From NCBI RefSeq assembly GCF_016195855.1, contig NZ_JACPYU010000015.1:173124-237123 (forward strand): 64,000 nucleotides of DNA, given 5' to 3'. This stretch comes from Aquabacterium sp. Its GTDB lineage: Bacteria; Pseudomonadota; Gammaproteobacteria; Burkholderiales; Burkholderiaceae_C. The notes below the pieces were generated by a model that saw nothing but the letters and a program-made list of their open reading frames with translations, ran no database searches and was not told the DNA's origin. The position numbers and the translations under genes are program-made. Of the stretch, positions 27,946-36,626 are shown in pieces. Numbering within the stretch: position 1 is the first letter of the stretch; the number at the start of each line of letters is the position of its first letter.

Positions 27946-29079
27946 TTAACGCACGCAGGTCACCGTGGGAACACGTTCCGTGCTGAACTCATACAGTCCA
28001 CACAACTGGGCGTGTACACGCTCCATCGTGAACAACTTTTCAAAGCGGGCCCGGCCGGCAAGGCCCATGGCGCGCCATTCTTCAAGGCTGTGCTGCCTCA
28101 CGGCACTCACGATGCCCGACACGTCGCCCGGCTCGAACAGCAGGCCTGTTTCGCCGTGGGCCACGACCTCCGGCAGGCCACCCACACGGGCCGCCAGCAC
28201 GGGCACACCGGCCCGCATGGCCTCGGCAGCGGTCAGGCCGAAGCCCTCCCAGCGCGAGGGCATCACCAGCACGTCAGCGGTCTTGAACAAGGCTTCAAGA
28301 CGGGCCGAATTGATCCAGCCGACGGACTCGGCGTTGTCAGGCAAGGCCAGGCCATGGGTGTCGTAGAGCACCGAGCCACCGGCCAGCACGCCAAAGGCTT
28401 CGTCGCCCAGTTCTCGCAGGGCCGCGCAGAACAGGTCGGCCCCCTTTTGCTGATCGAAGCGCCCCACGAACAAGAGGCGCTTGCGGCCGGGGGGCCAGGC
28501 CGGCACGTTGCCCCTGGGGGCGGGCGCTTTTTCAGCTACGCCATTGAGCACCACGTGCAGTTGCTCGGGCGCCAGCCCGGCCTCTAGCGCGGACTTGCGT
28601 TCGTGCTCGGAGATGCACACCACCTTGTTGCACAACTGAGCGAGCTCACGCTCCACCCATTGGGTGACCTTGCGCGCAACGGGGCCCATGCTGCGGTCCC
28701 AAGCCCAACCATGTGGGCAGTAGATGACGCGGCTGGACAAGCCCATCATGGCCAGCAGCGGGCGCACCACGGCCCCAGCGAAGGTGGAGTGGGCATGCAC
28801 CACCTTGGGCTGATGCTGGCGCACGAAGCGGGCCACGACAAGGCCCAGTTGCATCGCATTGACAGCCCGACCAGCCTTGTCCGGGTAGGTGACCACGATG
28901 ACGCCCGGCGGCACAGGCAACTCCGAGGCCTGCGAGGCGGGGATCACCACAGCCACGGCACTGCCCCCGAAATCACGGGCCTGACAGACCAGCAACTCAC
29001 GCAGGTAGCTCGCAATGCCGCCCTTGATGGTCTCGGCACAGTGCAGCACCTGAACGGTGTTGGGCGGCAACTGCTTCAT
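27946..29079 (-). CDS. GT4-family glycosyltransferase
   Basis: A 377-residue GT-B enzyme. The acceptor loop reads CAETIKGGIASYLREL, the CPHGWAWDRS stretch is the usual mid-domain block, and the donor EX7E motif lies in SRWEGFGLTAAEAMRAG. GRFDQQKGADL begins the second domain. It overlaps the upstream GT gene by ATGA at 29076-29079 and lies 25 bp before ugd, so both GTs and the UDP-uronate genes probably share a transcript. A uronic-acid transferase is plausible from context but not shown by the sequence. Confidence 0.85.
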   Translation of the reverse strand: MKQLPPNTVQVLHCAETIKGGIASYLRELLVCQARDFGGSAVAVVIPASQASELPVPPGVIVVTYPDKAGRAVNAMQLGLVVARFVRQHQPKVVHAHSTFAGAVVRPLLAMMGLSSRVIYCPHGWAWDRSMGPVARKVTQWVERELAQLCNKVVCISEHERKSALEAGLAPEQLHVVLNGVAEKAPAPRGNVPAWPPGRKRLLFVGRFDQQKGADLFCAALRELGDEAFGVLAGGSVLYDTHGLALPDNAESVGWINSARLEALFKTADVLVMPSRWEGFGLTAAEAMRAGVPVLAARVGGLPEVVAHGETGLLFEPGDVSGIVSAVRQHSLEEWRAMGLAGRARFEKLFTMERVHAQLCGLYEFSTERVPTVTCVR

Positions 29080-30176
29080 GCAGGCACCCCTTTGAGCAAA
29101 CCTTGATTGGCCAATTCTTGTGCGACCCGCTTCCAGGTAAATTGCTGCGCCCTGGCCAACCCTTTTTGCTTGAGGGTGTTGCGCAGCGATACGTCGTTGG
29201 CAACCTTGAGCAACAACTGGGCCAATGCGGCCGCGTCCTGGGGGTCAAAGTAGATGGCGGCATCACCGCAAACTTCCGGGATGGAGGCGGCACGCGCTGC
29301 CAGCACGGGGCAGCCGCACTGCATGGCCTCCAGCGGCGGGATGCCGAAGCCTTCGTAGATGGACGGGAAGACAAAGCACATGGCGCCTTCATACAAGGCG
29401 CGCAACTCGGCGTCGGATACGTAGCCCAACCATTTGACGCGATCGGAGGCCAGCTCGCCACCATGACCGAAGACCTTGGCGTTGCCGCCACCCGCGATGG
29501 CGACGTCAAAAGGCGGGTTGTCGAGCTGGGTCAGGGCCTCCAGCACCAGGCTGAAGTTCTTGTGCGCGGCCATGCTGCTGACTGCGAGCACGTAGGGGCG
29601 CTTGGCCAGGCCGGCGCGTTCGAGCAAGGCACGGTCCGGCAGGTGCCTGAGCACATGCTCGGCGCTTTCGGGCAAGACCGCGATGCGCTCTGCTTTCAGG
29701 GGCAGATGCTGGGCCAGATCCTGCCTTGAAAATTCTGAAACAGTGAGGATGCGCGCGCCCACCAGCGACAGGCCGCCGTGGATGATTTTGTAGGCCAGCC
29801 GGAAACTCGCGCTGAATGCCTGAGGCACAGAAAATACCGCCGCGTCGTGAATCACCACGATCTGGTTTCTTTTGAAAATGGGCGCGGTATTGCACAAATT
29901 GATCAGGCGCCGTTTGCCGCAGTAAAGGGGCAAATCCAGCTGCTCCCAGAGATGGCCCTGGTGACGGCCAACCTGCTGAACCGGGATGTTCTGAAAACGC
30001 ACGGTGGGCTCGGTACCAGCAGGCACCGCGAGCACCAGGGACAGGCGAGGTAAAGCCCCCGCGCCCAACAGATGGTCGAGCGCAGTCAAGGTCTCTGCTG
30101 CAAAGCGTTCCACCCCGGTGACGGGACGCTGCAGAAAGCGACCATTGATCACAATTTGCCCTAGAGCCTCAGCCAT
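29076..30176 (-). CDS. GT4-family glycosyltransferase
   Basis: A 366-residue GT-B enzyme. The N-terminus INGRFLQRPVTGVERFA is the GT4 variant seen in mannosyl/rhamnosyltransferases of the WbaZ/WfcD type. The donor motif EX7E is in SIYEGFGIPPLEAMQCG, and SMAAHKNFSLVLEAL opens the C-terminal domain. ATG 30176 was chosen for a strong GAGGAG ribosome-binding site five bases upstream; the TTG at 30200 is rejected. It is translationally coupled to the downstream GT4 gene. Confidence 0.85.
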   Translation of the reverse strand: MAEALGQIVINGRFLQRPVTGVERFAAETLTALDHLLGAGALPRLSLVLAVPAGTEPTVRFQNIPVQQVGRHQGHLWEQLDLPLYCGKRRLINLCNTAPIFKRNQIVVIHDAAVFSVPQAFSASFRLAYKIIHGGLSLVGARILTVSEFSRQDLAQHLPLKAERIAVLPESAEHVLRHLPDRALLERAGLAKRPYVLAVSSMAAHKNFSLVLEALTQLDNPPFDVAIAGGGNAKVFGHGGELASDRVKWLGYVSDAELRALYEGAMCFVFPSIYEGFGIPPLEAMQCGCPVLAARAASIPEVCGDAAIYFDPQDAAALAQLLLKVANDVSLRNTLKQKGLARAQQFTWKRVAQELANQGLLKGVPA

Positions 30177-30315
30177 CAACTCCTCGTCCAGTGGCCGCAA
30201 AAGGCACGCCCAGACTGCAAGGCTGCCAAGCCTTCAAGTGTACGCACAACAGGGCTGGAAATGTCGCATTGGCTCCCCCCTAACGACGGGTTGAGCCCAC
30301 ATTTACACGGCGCCA

Positions 30316-31854
30316 TCACGACACAGCTGTGTCAAGACGAATGATTTTTGCAACAGAAGGTACGCCCTGGCGGTCAACAGCAAACAGAAAATAGTAACCA
30401 GGGGGGGCCACCAAGGGGTTAGATGGCGCAGACACCTCGTACACATCTCCATTTTGTTTGAAATTCAATTCAATAAAACGCTGGTCATATACTTGGGAAT
30501 GGGTGGCGGAACCCATTTTTACCAAAGTAAAGCGACCAATAGGTGCGCTTGCCTTGAGTTGAAAAGCCTTGTCCCATGAAATGAAGTCCGGCACCGCCTG
30601 GATGGCGGGGCGCTCGGCAAACTGCCCGCTGCCGTCGGCTTTGAACAGATAGGGCGGGTAGTAGATTTCGGCATCCAGGTTGTTGTCGGCATCTTTGGCG
30701 CCAGCGCCACCAGCCCCCGTGAGCACCGTGCCATCCTGTAGCAACAAGGCCACGGAGTGATACAGGCGGGCCTTGGCTGCGACGGCACCTGGCAACCATT
30801 TGTCCGTGGCCGGATCCCAGATCTCGGACAGACGATTGGACAGAATCCCGGAGCTGTTGTCGTTGTTGCGCAGGCTGCCACCACTGACGTAGACCTTGCC
30901 GTCGGCCAGCACGGTGGCCGTGGCATTGAAGCGCGCCAGGCCAGACCACGCAGCGCGCTTGATCACAGGCTCAGGCTGGTTGATATCGATGTTGTAGGTG
31001 ATGCCCCCCAGGCGCATGGACAAGATCTTGCCCGGCGCGTACATCAGGGATGGCAAATAGGAATGACCACGGAATACTTTTTGAGGCAATTTGGTGAAAC
31101 CGCCCTGCCCGTCCACCTTGACGCTGTACATATCACCCAGGCGATTGAGTGAGAAAACATCGCCGCGAGGGGTTTGCCAGGCGCGTGGGTAATTCCAGTT
31201 CTGGGAGCCGAAAAGTTCGTTTTTGTCTGCCCCGGGCAAGGTTCGCCAACCCGTCTGGGGATTGAACAACTCGGGGATGGGCGCGTAATGCTCAAGGTCC
31301 AGCCGCCCCCCCAGTATCAGTATCTCGCCGTTGGCCAAGGTCATCACGGTGGGATACCAGCGCGGGCGCTCCATGGTGCGCCCGGCCGATTTGATGACGC
31401 CGGTCTTGATGTCATAGAAGTTGATGTCCGGCGACGACCAGTTGCGCACCCCGTTGACGGTGCGGTCTCCTCCCACCAGCAGCACCTGCCCGGACGACGG
31501 GATGATGACGGCGCCACTGCAGAAGATGTCGGTGCCCGTTCCATTGGGCAAGACCAGGTGCGCATCTGGCCCCGTCCCTTTGCGGGGGTCCCAGACGTCG
31601 AACACCTCGTTGGAGCCTTGCTGCCCCTGGCGATCGGTGCCATAGGCCAGCACACGGCCATCAGACAACACGGCAACCTGAATCGGGATGATGGGCCAGG
31701 GGACCACAGAACCGAACTTGCCACGAAGGTGGAACTCGGCAGGTGTGACAGCCTGCTGGCGCCACTGCCACCAGCCCGCGCCGGCCACGCCACCCACCAG
31801 GACCACAGCCAGAACGCCACGTAAAAGCCCGCTCGCAAACCTCGCCACCATCAA
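30316..31854 (-). CDS. Membrane-anchored copper-radical oxidase (galactose/glyoxal oxidase-like)
   Basis: A 512-residue protein with an N-terminal hydrophobic anchor (about 10-27, no clear cleavage site), a seven-bladed kelch-type beta-propeller and a C-terminal DUF1929 domain. Every residue of the galactose-oxidase active site has a counterpart: Cys112 (GTDIFCSGAV) and Tyr167 (RWYPTV) for the Tyr-Cys cofactor, Tyr365/His366 (ARLYHSVALL), and His452 (SATHSQVYDQR). Such enzymes oxidise primary alcohols or aldehydes and release hydrogen peroxide; GlxA of Streptomyces is a bacterial example tied to surface glycan. It is divergent from the pyrophosphorylase at 32025 and heads the leftward GT/ugd operon. 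The substrate is unknown; a galactose or other glycan residue of the exported polymer is inferred. Confidence 0.8.
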   Translation of the reverse strand: MMVARFASGLLRGVLAVVLVGGVAGAGWWQWRQQAVTPAEFHLRGKFGSVVPWPIIPIQVAVLSDGRVLAYGTDRQGQQGSNEVFDVWDPRKGTGPDAHLVLPNGTGTDIFCSGAVIIPSSGQVLLVGGDRTVNGVRNWSSPDINFYDIKTGVIKSAGRTMERPRWYPTVMTLANGEILILGGRLDLEHYAPIPELFNPQTGWRTLPGADKNELFGSQNWNYPRAWQTPRGDVFSLNRLGDMYSVKVDGQGGFTKLPQKVFRGHSYLPSLMYAPGKILSMRLGGITYNIDINQPEPVIKRAAWSGLARFNATATVLADGKVYVSGGSLRNNDNSSGILSNRLSEIWDPATDKWLPGAVAAKARLYHSVALLLQDGTVLTGAGGAGAKDADNNLDAEIYYPPYLFKADGSGQFAERPAIQAVPDFISWDKAFQLKASAPIGRFTLVKMGSATHSQVYDQRFIELNFKQNGDVYEVSAPSNPLVAPPGYYFLFAVDRQGVPSVAKIIRLDTAVS

Positions 31855-31860
31855 TGCCCC

Positions 31861-31893
31861 TTAACCTGCCCCCATCACATCACAACAGGTTAA
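31861..31893. promoter_or_regulatory. Inverted repeat in divergent promoter region
   Basis: TTAACCTG at 31861-31868 is the exact reverse complement of CAGGTTAA at 31886-31893, with 17 bp between. It lies just upstream of the copper-oxidase start in the 170-bp, AT-rich divergent region shared with the pyrophosphorylase gene. The spacing and symmetry fit a dimeric regulator site; no regulator gene is present in the window. Confidence 0.4.
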
Positions 31894-32024
31894 CGCCTGA
31901 AATGTTTGATCAACATCAGCAACACTCTGTATCACTACCCTTCATTCAGGGGTATGCCATGGGCGTGACACATCGAGGGTGCCCAATGCCTAATCTCGTT
32001 TTCGCCCCCAGTTGTTAGCAGCAG

Positions 32025-33128
32025 ATGACAAAAGCCATGATTCTGGCCGCAGGCCAAGGTACCCGTGTGAGGCCCCTGACCAAGGGCATGCCCAAGCCCA
32101 TGGTGCCCATCCTGGGCAAGCCGGTTCTGGAATACCTGATCGAACACCTGGCTCGCCACAACGTGCGCGAGATCATGATCAACGTGGCCCATCACCACTG
32201 GAAGATCGAGAACTACTTTGGTGATGGCCAGCGTTGGGGCGTGGAGATCGGCTACTCGTACGAAGGCGTGCGCGAGCATGGCGAGATCGTGCCCAAGCCA
32301 TTGGGCTCGGCCGGCGGCATGCGCCACATCCAGGATTTCAGCGGCTTCTTTGACGAGACCACGCTGGTGATCTGCGGTGACGCCATCGTGGACCTGGACA
32401 TCACGGCCGCACTGGCCGAGCACCACGCCAAGAAGGCCATGGCCAGCGTGGTGACGCTGGAGGTGCCGCGCGACCAGGTCAAGAACTACGGCATCGTGGT
32501 GGCAGACCCGGATGGCAAGGTGCGCTCCTTCCAGGAGAAACCTTCGCCAGAAGAAGCCCGCTCCACTTTGGCCAGCACCGGCATCTACATCTTCGAGCCA
32601 GCCGCGCTGGAGCTGGTGCCGCGAGGCCAGGAATTCGACATCGGCAGCCAGTTGTTCCCGATGCTGGTGGACCAGGGCCTGCCTTTTTATGCGCAAAGCC
32701 GCCCCTTCCACTGGATCGACATTGGCCGCGTGAGCGACTACTGGACGGTGCTGCAACGCGTGCTGGCCGGCGAGATCGCCGACATGCGCATGCCCGGCAA
32801 GGAAGTGCGCCCTGGCGTGTGGGTGGGCCTGAACACCAATGTGGATTGGGACAAGGTCGACATCAAGGGCCCTGTTTACATCGGCTCTGGATCGTGCATC
32901 GAGGCGGGCGCCAAGATCGAAGGCCCGGCGTGGCTTGGGCGTGGTTGCCGTTTGCGTACGGGCAGCAAGCTGGTACGCAGCGTGCTGTTCGATTACACGC
33001 GACTCAATAGTGGCAATGAGTTCATCGAAGTCATTGCCTCACCTTTGTATGTGGTTGACCGCCATGGCCAGACCACGTACCAGGGCGAAGAAACCAAGGG
33101 CGTGCGCTGGGGTGATGCACGCGCCTGA
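32025..33128 (+). CDS. Sugar-1-phosphate nucleotidyltransferase (GDP-mannose pyrophosphorylase-like)
   Basis: A 367-residue enzyme. The nucleotidyltransferase signature ILAAGQGTRVRPLTKGMPKP is at residues 6-25, the metal Asp motif VICGDAIVDLD at about 114-124, and FQEKPSPEEA at about 167. The last 110 residues form a short left-handed beta-helix (VYIGSGSCIEAGAKIEGPAWLGRG). This layout matches the GMPP/ManC-like group that makes GDP-mannose, which would feed gmd at 8834. Glucose-1-phosphate nucleotidyltransferases share the fold, so the sugar is inferred. It stands alone behind a divergent promoter and is followed after 148 bp by DUF1800. Confidence 0.75.
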   Translation: MTKAMILAAGQGTRVRPLTKGMPKPMVPILGKPVLEYLIEHLARHNVREIMINVAHHHWKIENYFGDGQRWGVEIGYSYEGVREHGEIVPKPLGSAGGMRHIQDFSGFFDETTLVICGDAIVDLDITAALAEHHAKKAMASVVTLEVPRDQVKNYGIVVADPDGKVRSFQEKPSPEEARSTLASTGIYIFEPAALELVPRGQEFDIGSQLFPMLVDQGLPFYAQSRPFHWIDIGRVSDYWTVLQRVLAGEIADMRMPGKEVRPGVWVGLNTNVDWDKVDIKGPVYIGSGSCIEAGAKIEGPAWLGRGCRLRTGSKLVRSVLFDYTRLNSGNEFIEVIASPLYVVDRHGQTTYQGEETKGVRWGDARA

Positions 33129-33276
33129 GCCTCACCATAGTCCGTTCGGATCACGCCAAAGCCGTGTCTTCGGTAACCGGAGGCAAGTGGCTGGTCAAGC
33201 ATGATCTTTTCCGCAGTGCCTGCTGACTGATTTGGCCGAAGATGCGTCCGGCAATGGTTGTTGGCGGGGCTTCGGA

Positions 33277-35097
33277 ATGCGACGGATTTTGGTGATTGGT
33301 GTGCTGGGTTTGAGCCTGGCAGCATGTGGTGGCGGGCGTGATGCGAGCGCCTCCGATTCAGGTGATGCAAACGCGTTGAGTGGCACGCCCACGCAGCGCC
33401 TGGCTGCGGCTGGCGCTGCAATAGATAGCACGGTCACACCGGCGTCCCGGCAGGAAGCGGCGCGCTTTCTGACGCAAGCCACCTTTGGACCGACCGAGCC
33501 CGAGATAGACCATCTCATGGCCATTGGCTATGAGGCCTGGCTCAAGGAGCAATTCGACGCGCCCTTGCCAACGCTGTCGCACCAGGCGTATTGGGAGATG
33601 CGCAACACGGCCTTGAACGCGGCCAACCCCGGGCATGGCGCTGGCGCAGACGAGCTCGTTCACAGCTTCTGGGCACACGCCCTGGCCGGCCCCGATCAAC
33701 TGCGACAGAGGCTGGCGTTTGCCCTGTCCGAGATCTTCGTGGTGTCCTGGGCGGACGCCTGTGGCGCGGACAACATTCGCGGTGTGGCCTCCTATCTGGA
33801 CATGCTGGGGCGCCAGAGCTTCGACAACTATCGGAGCCTGCTGGAGTCCGTGACGCTTCACCCGGTGATGGGCTGCTACCTGTCGCACCTGCGCAATCAG
33901 AAGGAAGACTCGGCCACCGGTCGCGTGCCCGATGAGAACTTTGCCCGCGAGATCATGCAGCTGTTCTCCATCGGGCTGTATGAGTTGCAGACCGATGGCA
34001 GCCTCAAGCTGGATGGCAACGGCCAGCCGATCGAGACCTACAACGCCAATGACATCGCGGGCCTGGCCAAGGTGTTCACAGGCTGGAGCTGGGACTGCCC
34101 GACCTGGCCCCAGGAAGGATGCTTTCTATGGGGTGAGGGCCGCAGCGATGGCTCGGCCACGGGCCGGCAGTTCGTCAACAACATGCGCCCTTACAGCCGC
34201 TATCACGCCAGCAGCGAGAAGCGCTTTCTGGGTGTGACGATTGCAGCGGCCAGCTTCTTCCCCTCGCCGGAAGGTGACCTGAGCCTGGCCTTGAACACCC
34301 TGGCCAAGCACCCCAATGTGGGGCCTTTCATTGGCCGGCAGCTGATCCAGCGACTGGTGACCAGCAACCCCAGCAAGGCCTATGTGCAACGTGTGGCCAC
34401 CGCCTTCAATCAATCTGGCGGCAGCATGCGCGCCTTGGTGCGTGCAGTGCTGCTGGATCCGGAAGCGCGCAACACCGCTGCAGCCCTGAGCAGCACGACC
34501 TTTGGCAAGGTGCGAGAACCCATCCTCAAGCTCTCTGCAGTCTTGCGTGGCGTGGGCATTCACTCCGACACAGGCTACTTCCTCGTTTCACCCACGCAAG
34601 AGCCCGCCACCGCCTTGAACCAGGCGCCTCTGCGCTCGCCGTCGGTGTTCAATTTCTTCAGGCCGGGCTTTGTGCCGCCCAGCTCCGCCACAGCCAACGC
34701 AGGGCTCGTGGCGCCCGAGATGCAACTGGTGCATGAGACCAGCGCAGCCGGCTATGCCACCTTCATGAGCAACCTGATGTTTGCGGGCGTGGGCGCCTAT
34801 GGCTTTGGCAATGGCACACGCAGCGATGTCCAGTTCAACTTCAACCTGGACCCGACAGATGGCTGGTTGAAGTTGAGCGACCAACCGCAAGTGCTGGTCG
34901 ATCTGTTGAGTGAACGGCTGATGTATGGCGCCATGCCGGCAGCGCTGAAGGCCGAGATCGTCAAGGCCGTGTCGGCGGTGGAGTTCAGGGTGCCGGGTGC
35001 GACCACGGCGGAGCAGGTTCGCTCCACTGCCTTGACCCGCGTGCGCAGCGCCGTGCTCTTGACCGCCGTGTCTCCCGAATTCCAGGTGCAGAAGTGA
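33277..35097 (+). CDS. DUF1800 lipoprotein, copy 1
   Basis: A 606-residue DUF1800-family protein of unknown function. From ATG 33277 it has a lipoprotein signal ending LAAC with Cys17. Family blocks follow: RFLTQATFG at 63-71, ENFAREIMQLFSIGL at about 220, FTGWSW at about 267, KRFLGVT near 310, and SPSVFNFFRPGF near 460. It is paired with the DUF1501 gene directly downstream, the usual arrangement in many bacteria. The same pair occurs again at 60320-63792. The earlier in-frame start at 33232 lacks a signal. Its placement in a polysaccharide locus suggests, but does not prove, a surface-glycan role. Confidence 0.85.
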   Translation: MRRILVIGVLGLSLAACGGGRDASASDSGDANALSGTPTQRLAAAGAAIDSTVTPASRQEAARFLTQATFGPTEPEIDHLMAIGYEAWLKEQFDAPLPTLSHQAYWEMRNTALNAANPGHGAGADELVHSFWAHALAGPDQLRQRLAFALSEIFVVSWADACGADNIRGVASYLDMLGRQSFDNYRSLLESVTLHPVMGCYLSHLRNQKEDSATGRVPDENFAREIMQLFSIGLYELQTDGSLKLDGNGQPIETYNANDIAGLAKVFTGWSWDCPTWPQEGCFLWGEGRSDGSATGRQFVNNMRPYSRYHASSEKRFLGVTIAAASFFPSPEGDLSLALNTLAKHPNVGPFIGRQLIQRLVTSNPSKAYVQRVATAFNQSGGSMRALVRAVLLDPEARNTAAALSSTTFGKVREPILKLSAVLRGVGIHSDTGYFLVSPTQEPATALNQAPLRSPSVFNFFRPGFVPPSSATANAGLVAPEMQLVHETSAAGYATFMSNLMFAGVGAYGFGNGTRSDVQFNFNLDPTDGWLKLSDQPQVLVDLLSERLMYGAMPAALKAEIVKAVSAVEFRVPGATTAEQVRSTALTRVRSAVLLTAVSPEFQVQK

Positions 35098-35105
35098 GCC
35101 AGAAC

Positions 35106-36626
35106 ATGTCTACCCCCATCAGTCCCTGCACCCGGCGCCTGTTCCTCAAGCAACTGGCGGCTTTCGCCCCTCTTGGCGCCGGCGCCCCCATGGCATTGAA
35201 TCTGGCGGCAGCGAGCTCCGCAGCCGCACAGACGGCCACTGACTACAAGGCCTTGGTCTGCATCTTCCTGCAAGGCGGCAACGATGCCTTCAATACCGTG
35301 CTGGCCACCGATGCCAGCTCCTGGAGCCGTTACAGCGCGGCACGCACGCAGTTGCCCGACTCCATCGCCTTGCTGAAAGATGTGGCACCTGACTTCAGCG
35401 CAGCCGCAGGCACACCCAAGCGCCTGGGCGGGGTCCTGCCGCTGACGCCGGCCATGAACCTGCAAGGCCGCAGCCTGGCTTTGCACCCGCTGCTGCCTTA
35501 TCTGCAAGGCTTGTTCAATCAGCAGCGCAAGCTGGCCATCGTGGCCAATGTGGGGCCCTTGCTGGAGCCGCTGACCCGTGAGCAGTACAAGGGCGGCAGC
35601 AAGGCCATTCCAAGCAAGCTGTATTCGCACAACGACCAGCAGTCGACCTGGCAGGCTTTGCGACCCGAAGGCGCCACCGTGGGTTGGGGCGGGCGCATGG
35701 CCGACATGATGGCCGCCGCAGACAACAGCATGTTCACTGCCATATCGGCCTGGGGCAATGCGGTGTGGCTGTCAGGCCAGCAGACGCGCCAGTATCAAGT
35801 GTCGCTGGACGGCGCCGTGCGCATGGGCACCACCGTAGACGCGACGGGCAGAAGCCGCTTGTACAACGTGCCGGAGCTGGCCGATGCCATGGCCCGCGTG
35901 GTACGCGGTGGCCGCAGCCAGCACGTGATGGAGCGGGACCTGGCCGCCGTGGCGGCACGCAGCATGGATGCGGAAAAGCTCCTGTCGGCTGCGTTGCCGG
36001 GCGCCAGCAGCAAGCCGTTTGGCCCTGCCGAGCTGTTGAATTACGCCGACATCCGGGGCGCGATCGGCCAGAACACGCTGGCCAAGCAGCTTCAGATCGT
36101 GGCCCGCTGCATCAGTGCCCAGAAGGCCCTGGGCCTCAAGCGCCAGGTCTTCTTCGTCAACCTGTGGGGCTTTGATACGCACAATGGCCAGAACCAGAGC
36201 CACGCAGGCCTGATGGCCCAACTCAACCATGCCATCGCCTACTTTGACGGCGTCATCACCGCGATGGGCATGAGCGATCAGGTCACCACCTTCACGGCAT
36301 CGGACTTCGGCCGCAGCTTCACCAGCAATGGCGACGGCACCGACCACGGCTGGGGTGGCCACCACTTCGTGATGGGCGGCGCCGTGCGCGGCGGCATGGT
36401 GGGCGGGGACATCCCGGTGTATGGCACCCGGAGCCAGACCGGCAACGACTTCGACAACTCGCCCGATCAGATCCAGAACGGCATCTTGCTGCCGCGTCTG
36501 GCCATCGAGCAGTACGGTGCGATGCTGGCCAGGTGGTTTGGCCTGAGCAATCAGGACTTGATCGAGGTCTTCCCCAGGCTGCCCTACTTCGCCGCTGACA
36601 AGATACCGAATTTGCTGCGCACCTGA
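35106..36626 (+). CDS. DUF1501 Tat-exported protein, copy 1
   Basis: A 506-residue DUF1501 protein, a family with the alkaline phosphatase/sulfatase fold. A twin-arginine signal is visible (TRRLFLKQLAAFAP), with cleavage probably after SSAAAQ. Family motifs are LQGGNDAFNT (about 53), HNDQQSTWQ, GFDTHNGQ (about 355) and DHGWGGHH (about 413), the last two rich in possible metal ligands. Substrate and reaction are unknown. ATG 35106 lies 8 bp after the DUF1800 stop; GTG 35094, overlapping that stop, is an alternative. The 3' end overlaps the convergent gene 36584-37750 by 43 bp. Confidence 0.85.
   Translation: MSTPISPCTRRLFLKQLAAFAPLGAGAPMALNLAAASSAAAQTATDYKALVCIFLQGGNDAFNTVLATDASSWSRYSAARTQLPDSIALLKDVAPDFSAAAGTPKRLGGVLPLTPAMNLQGRSLALHPLLPYLQGLFNQQRKLAIVANVGPLLEPLTREQYKGGSKAIPSKLYSHNDQQSTWQALRPEGATVGWGGRMADMMAAADNSMFTAISAWGNAVWLSGQQTRQYQVSLDGAVRMGTTVDATGRSRLYNVPELADAMARVVRGGRSQHVMERDLAAVAARSMDAEKLLSAALPGASSKPFGPAELLNYADIRGAIGQNTLAKQLQIVARCISAQKALGLKRQVFFVNLWGFDTHNGQNQSHAGLMAQLNHAIAYFDGVITAMGMSDQVTTFTASDFGRSFTSNGDGTDHGWGGHHFVMGGAVRGGMVGGDIPVYGTRSQTGNDFDNSPDQIQNGILLPRLAIEQYGAMLARWFGLSNQDLIEVFPRLPYFAADKIPNLLRT

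Noticed and set aside
30219..30234. Small hairpin AAGGCT-GCCA-AGCCTT after the copper-oxidase gene
   Set aside because: Only a 6-bp stem and no T-run on the minus strand; not strong enough to call a terminator.
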